From: Pseudomonadota bacterium
Lineage (GTDB): Bacteria > Pseudomonadota > Gammaproteobacteria > Burkholderiales > Burkholderiaceae_C
Length of the DNA stretch: 7,508 nucleotides
Direction: 5' to 3'
Assembly: GCA_030918015.1 (NCBI GenBank)
Contig: JAUPTP010000096.1
Location: forward strand, 1 to 7,508
Shown here: positions 6,247 to 7,508 of the stretch, in pieces
Layout: each line of letters begins with the position of its first letter
Numbering within the stretch: the first letter of the stretch is position 1
Notes under the pieces: model-generated
What the model saw: the letters and a program-made list of their open reading frames with translations, nothing else
Database searches by the model: none
What the model was told of the DNA's origin: nothing
Translations under genes and position numbers: made by a program

Positions 6247-6998
6247 TGACGACGAGTTCCCCTGCCATGACCCTGACGACCCCCCCCGTTCGCCGCCGTC
6301 CCCGCTCGCTGGCCCTCGAACTGGTCGAGTCGATCGGCGACCGCATCCGCGACGGCCGGCTCGCCACCGGCACCAAGCTGCCCACCGAGGCGGCGATCAT
6401 GGCCGAGTTCGACGTCAGCCGCACCGTGGTGCGCGAGGCGATCTCGCGGCTGCAGGCCTCGGGCCTGGTCGAGACCCGCCACGGCATCGGCACCTTCGTG
6501 CTCGGGCTGGGCGAGCCCACGGGCTTTCGCATCGGCCCGGAGCAGGTGGCGACGCTGAACGATGTCATCGCGATGCTGGAGCTGCGCATCGGCGTGGAGA
6601 CCGAGGCGGCCGCGCTGGCCGCCCAGCGCCGCAGCGAGGCCGACCTGCAGACGATGCGCGCCGCCCTGGTCGAGGTGACCGCCGCGGTCGAGGCCGGGCG
6701 CGACGCGGTCGAGGCCGACTTCCAGTTCCATCTGGCCATCGCGCGGGCCACCGGCAACCACCATTTCGCCGAGCTGATCGGCACGCTCGGACGCACCATC
6801 ATCCCGCGCTCGCGCCTGGACGCCGACAGCACGCCCGAGCAGGAGCAGGAGCGCCGCCACTACCTGCGCCGGGTCAACGCCGAGCACGACAGCATCTGCG
6901 ACGCGATCGCCGCCGGCGACCCGGAGGCGGCCCGCGCGGCCATGCGCACCCACCTGGCCAACAGCCGCGAGCGCCGCCGGCGCATGGGCGGCGGCTGA
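6246..6998 (+). CDS. GntR-family regulator, FadR subfamily (FCD domain)
   Basis: About 250 residues. An N-terminal winged helix-turn-helix (about 19-86) shows LPTEAAIMAEFDVSRTVVRE and ends in the wing GLVETRHGIGTFV. The C-terminal FCD ligand domain (about 105-240) carries the metal-site set Asp158, His162, His214 and His236 in EADFQFH, NAEHDS and MRTHLANS, so it probably binds an acidic metabolite through a metal ion. FadR-type regulators often control sugar-acid genes. The start is uncertain: ATG 6246 overlaps the micro-ORF stop, while ATG 6267 (MTLTTPP) begins where coding bias improves; neither has a strong ribosome site. A TTG at 6186 would overlap lacI and seems unlikely. The gap to lacI is about 46 nt with no evident promoter, so the two are probably co-transcribed. 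Its target is unknown; a second layer of control on uronate or aldarate genes is a guess. Confidence 0.93.
   Translation: MTTSSPAMTLTTPPVRRRPRSLALELVESIGDRIRDGRLATGTKLPTEAAIMAEFDVSRTVVREAISRLQASGLVETRHGIGTFVLGLGEPTGFRIGPEQVATLNDVIAMLELRIGVETEAAALAAQRRSEADLQTMRAALVEVTAAVEAGRDAVEADFQFHLAIARATGNHHFAELIGTLGRTIIPRSRLDADSTPEQEQERRHYLRRVNAEHDSICDAIAAGDPEAARAAMRTHLANSRERRRRMGGG
6267..6278 (+). repeat. 12-bp direct repeat, copy 2
   Basis: Second exact copy of ATGACCCTGACG. It spans the alternative ATG 6267 of the GntR-type gene (Met-Thr-Leu-Thr). The repeat could mark a small duplication around the start of the gene, or be chance. Confidence 0.6.
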
Positions 6999-7030
6999 AG
7001 AACGGCGGCACCGTCCGCGGGTCCACCCTC

Positions 7031-7059
7031 TAGGCAGTGCCTGCCGGATCCACTAGATT
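7031..7059 (+). promoter_or_regulatory. Weak sigma70-like promoter candidate upstream of hppD
   Basis: TAGGCA (7031-7036) and TAGATT (7054-7059) each match 4 of 6 consensus positions and are separated by 17 bp. Transcription would begin near 7066, which is the ATG of the small ORF, giving a leaderless or nearly leaderless message. The -35 is overlapped by the 11-bp interrupted palindrome AGGCAGTGCCT (7032-7042), a possible regulator site. Both hexamers are poor, so this is only a candidate for an hppD promoter with a leader of about 250 nt. Confidence 0.3.
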
Positions 7060-7065
7060 GGGCGC

Positions 7066-7173
7066 ATGCCTTTCCGCCTTCACGGTTTCGACGGCTGCTT
7101 CCAGCTCGTCATCGGCGACCACCTCGCCCGCAGCGTGCGCGGCGTGCCGTGCTCGCCGCCCTTCGGCGACTGA
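7066..7173 (+). CDS. Small ORF of 35 codons, function unknown
   Basis: The product would be 35 residues, beginning [20 protein letters not shown] and ending SPPFGD. I do not recognise it. In its favour, 31 of 34 sense codons after the start end in G or C, matching the real genes, and the ATG falls at the predicted start of transcription of a weak promoter. Against it, there is no ribosome site, an in-frame TAG at 7054 limits it at the 5' side, and the sequence is short. It has no run of Tyr or Phe codons, so it does not look like a classical attenuator peptide for aromatic amino acids, although it has four scattered Phe. It may be a fragment of a broken gene, because the coding signal seems to change frame after its end. 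Confidence 0.3.
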   Translation: MPFRLHGFDGCFQLVIGDHLARSVRGVPCSPPFGD

Positions 7174-7316
7174 CCGGCCCCGCGCCGGTGGCGCGCCGCC
7201 TGCCGCGCGCCTGCCCGTCTCCCACCTTGACGCGTGTCGTGACCGACGCGGCCAGCCTGTTGGCATCGGCGGCCGTGCCGACCGCGCACGCCCTGAGTCG
7301 CCTGAAGGAGCCTGAC

Positions 7317-7508
7317 ATGGCCGACCCGATCCTCGCTGCCTCCGCGTCCGTTTCCACTTCCGTTCCCGCCTCCGCCGAGGCCAACCCGATGGGCCTGATG
7401 GGCTTCGAGTTCGTCGAGTTCGCCGCGCCGGTGGCCGGCGTGCTGGAGCCGCTGTTCGAGCGAATGGGCTTCTCGCTCGTCGCCCGACATCGCTCGAAGG
7501 ACGTCGTC
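7317..7508 (+). CDS. hppD: 4-hydroxyphenylpyruvate dioxygenase, N-terminal part (cut by window edge)
   Basis: First 64 codons of HPPD, the Fe(II) enzyme that converts 4-hydroxyphenylpyruvate to homogentisate in tyrosine and phenylalanine breakdown. After a low-complexity Ala/Ser N-terminus (about 22 residues) comes [16 protein letters not shown] (23-38), then [20 protein letters not shown]. This is the start of the first vicinal-oxygen-chelate domain of bacterial HPPD. The iron ligands lie further on and are outside the window. AAGGAG lies 6 nt before the ATG at 7317 and fixes the start, even though the frame is open far upstream with gene-like codon bias. The gene has no obvious functional link to the uronate locus and marks its boundary. 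Confidence 0.93.
   Translation, partial: MADPILAASASVSTSVPASAEANPMGLMGFEFVEFAAPVAGVLEPLFERMGFSLVARHRSKDVV

Larger units (their letters stand above)
6999..7316. other. 318-bp stretch between gntR-type gene and hppD
   Basis: No known gene is recognised here. There is no clear terminator after the GntR-type stop. The stretch holds a weak promoter candidate (7031-7059) overlapped by the palindrome AGGCAGTGCCT (7032-7042), a 35-codon ORF (7066-7173), and a CCGGC/GCCGG hairpin (7174-7188) directly after its stop. From about 7173 to 7316 the frame leading into hppD has no stop and shows gene-like third-position GC (43 of 48 codons). The divergent AsnC/Lrp-type regulator often found beside hppD is not present. 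Confidence 0.6.

Noticed and set aside
5111..6832. 573-codon minus-strand open frame opposite lacI and the GntR-type gene
   Set aside because: It spans two well-supported regulator genes antisense and resembles no protein; produced by lack of stops at high GC.
7046..7056. GGATCCACTAG resembles a cloning-vector polylinker
   Set aside because: Only 11 bases match and the next bases depart from the SpeI/XbaI sites; flanking codon use and GC are native, so coincidence is likelier than vector contamination.
1..7508. Search for CRISPR arrays, tRNA/rRNA genes, insertion sequences or phage genes
   Set aside because: No regularly spaced repeats, no tRNA-like cloverleaf, no transposase or integrase motifs, and no terminal inverted repeats were seen by eye.

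Overview
The window is GC-rich DNA (by eye close to 70 %, with G or C at most third codon positions). Protein similarity suggests a betaproteobacterium of the order Burkholderiales; that placement is inference from recalled family sequences, not a search. It carries a compact uronic-acid (D-glucuronate/D-galacturonate) uptake and oxidation locus with its regulators, flanked by two amino-acid metabolism genes that run off the edges.

Minus strand, read from about 5050 down to 1: a sigma70-like promoter overlapped by a LacI-type operator drives a tightly packed operon. Its order is TRAP solute-binding protein (dctP-like, 4966-3998), small TRAP membrane subunit (dctQ-like, 3984-3496), large TRAP permease (dctM-like, 3491-2202), uronate dehydrogenase (udh, 2178-1351) and an SMP-30/gluconolactonase-type lactonase (1349-363). 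Gaps are 13, 4, 23 and 1 nt. After 60 nt containing a strong inverted repeat comes ilvD (start at 302, truncated by the window edge), a biosynthetic dihydroxy-acid dehydratase.

Plus strand: a LacI-family repressor gene (5141-6199) diverges from the operon. It is followed closely by a GntR/FadR-type (FCD) regulator gene (about 6246-6998), so the two regulators probably share a transcript. They are bridged by a 16-codon micro-ORF whose start overlaps the lacI stop (ATGA) and whose stop overlaps the gntR start (TGATG). Then come 318 bases without a recognised gene, holding a 35-codon ORF, a weak promoter candidate, short palindromes and an unusual codon-position signal. The window ends in the first 64 codons of hppD (4-hydroxyphenylpyruvate dioxygenase, 7317 onward).

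How the genes fit together: the TRAP system imports a hexuronate, Udh oxidises it with NAD+ to an aldaro-1,5-lactone, and the SMP-30 protein opens the lactone to the aldarate. The later aldarate steps (dehydratase, keto-deoxy-aldarate dehydratase or aldolase) are not in the window. Two CpG-centred palindromes, TTAAACGTTTAA on the operon promoter and TAAACGTTTA just before lacI, are the expected sites for the LacI protein, giving substrate-inducible repression and probable autorepression. The individual gene families are known; the least explained parts are the lacI-gntR junction, the space before hppD, and the placement of ilvD behind the uronate operon.
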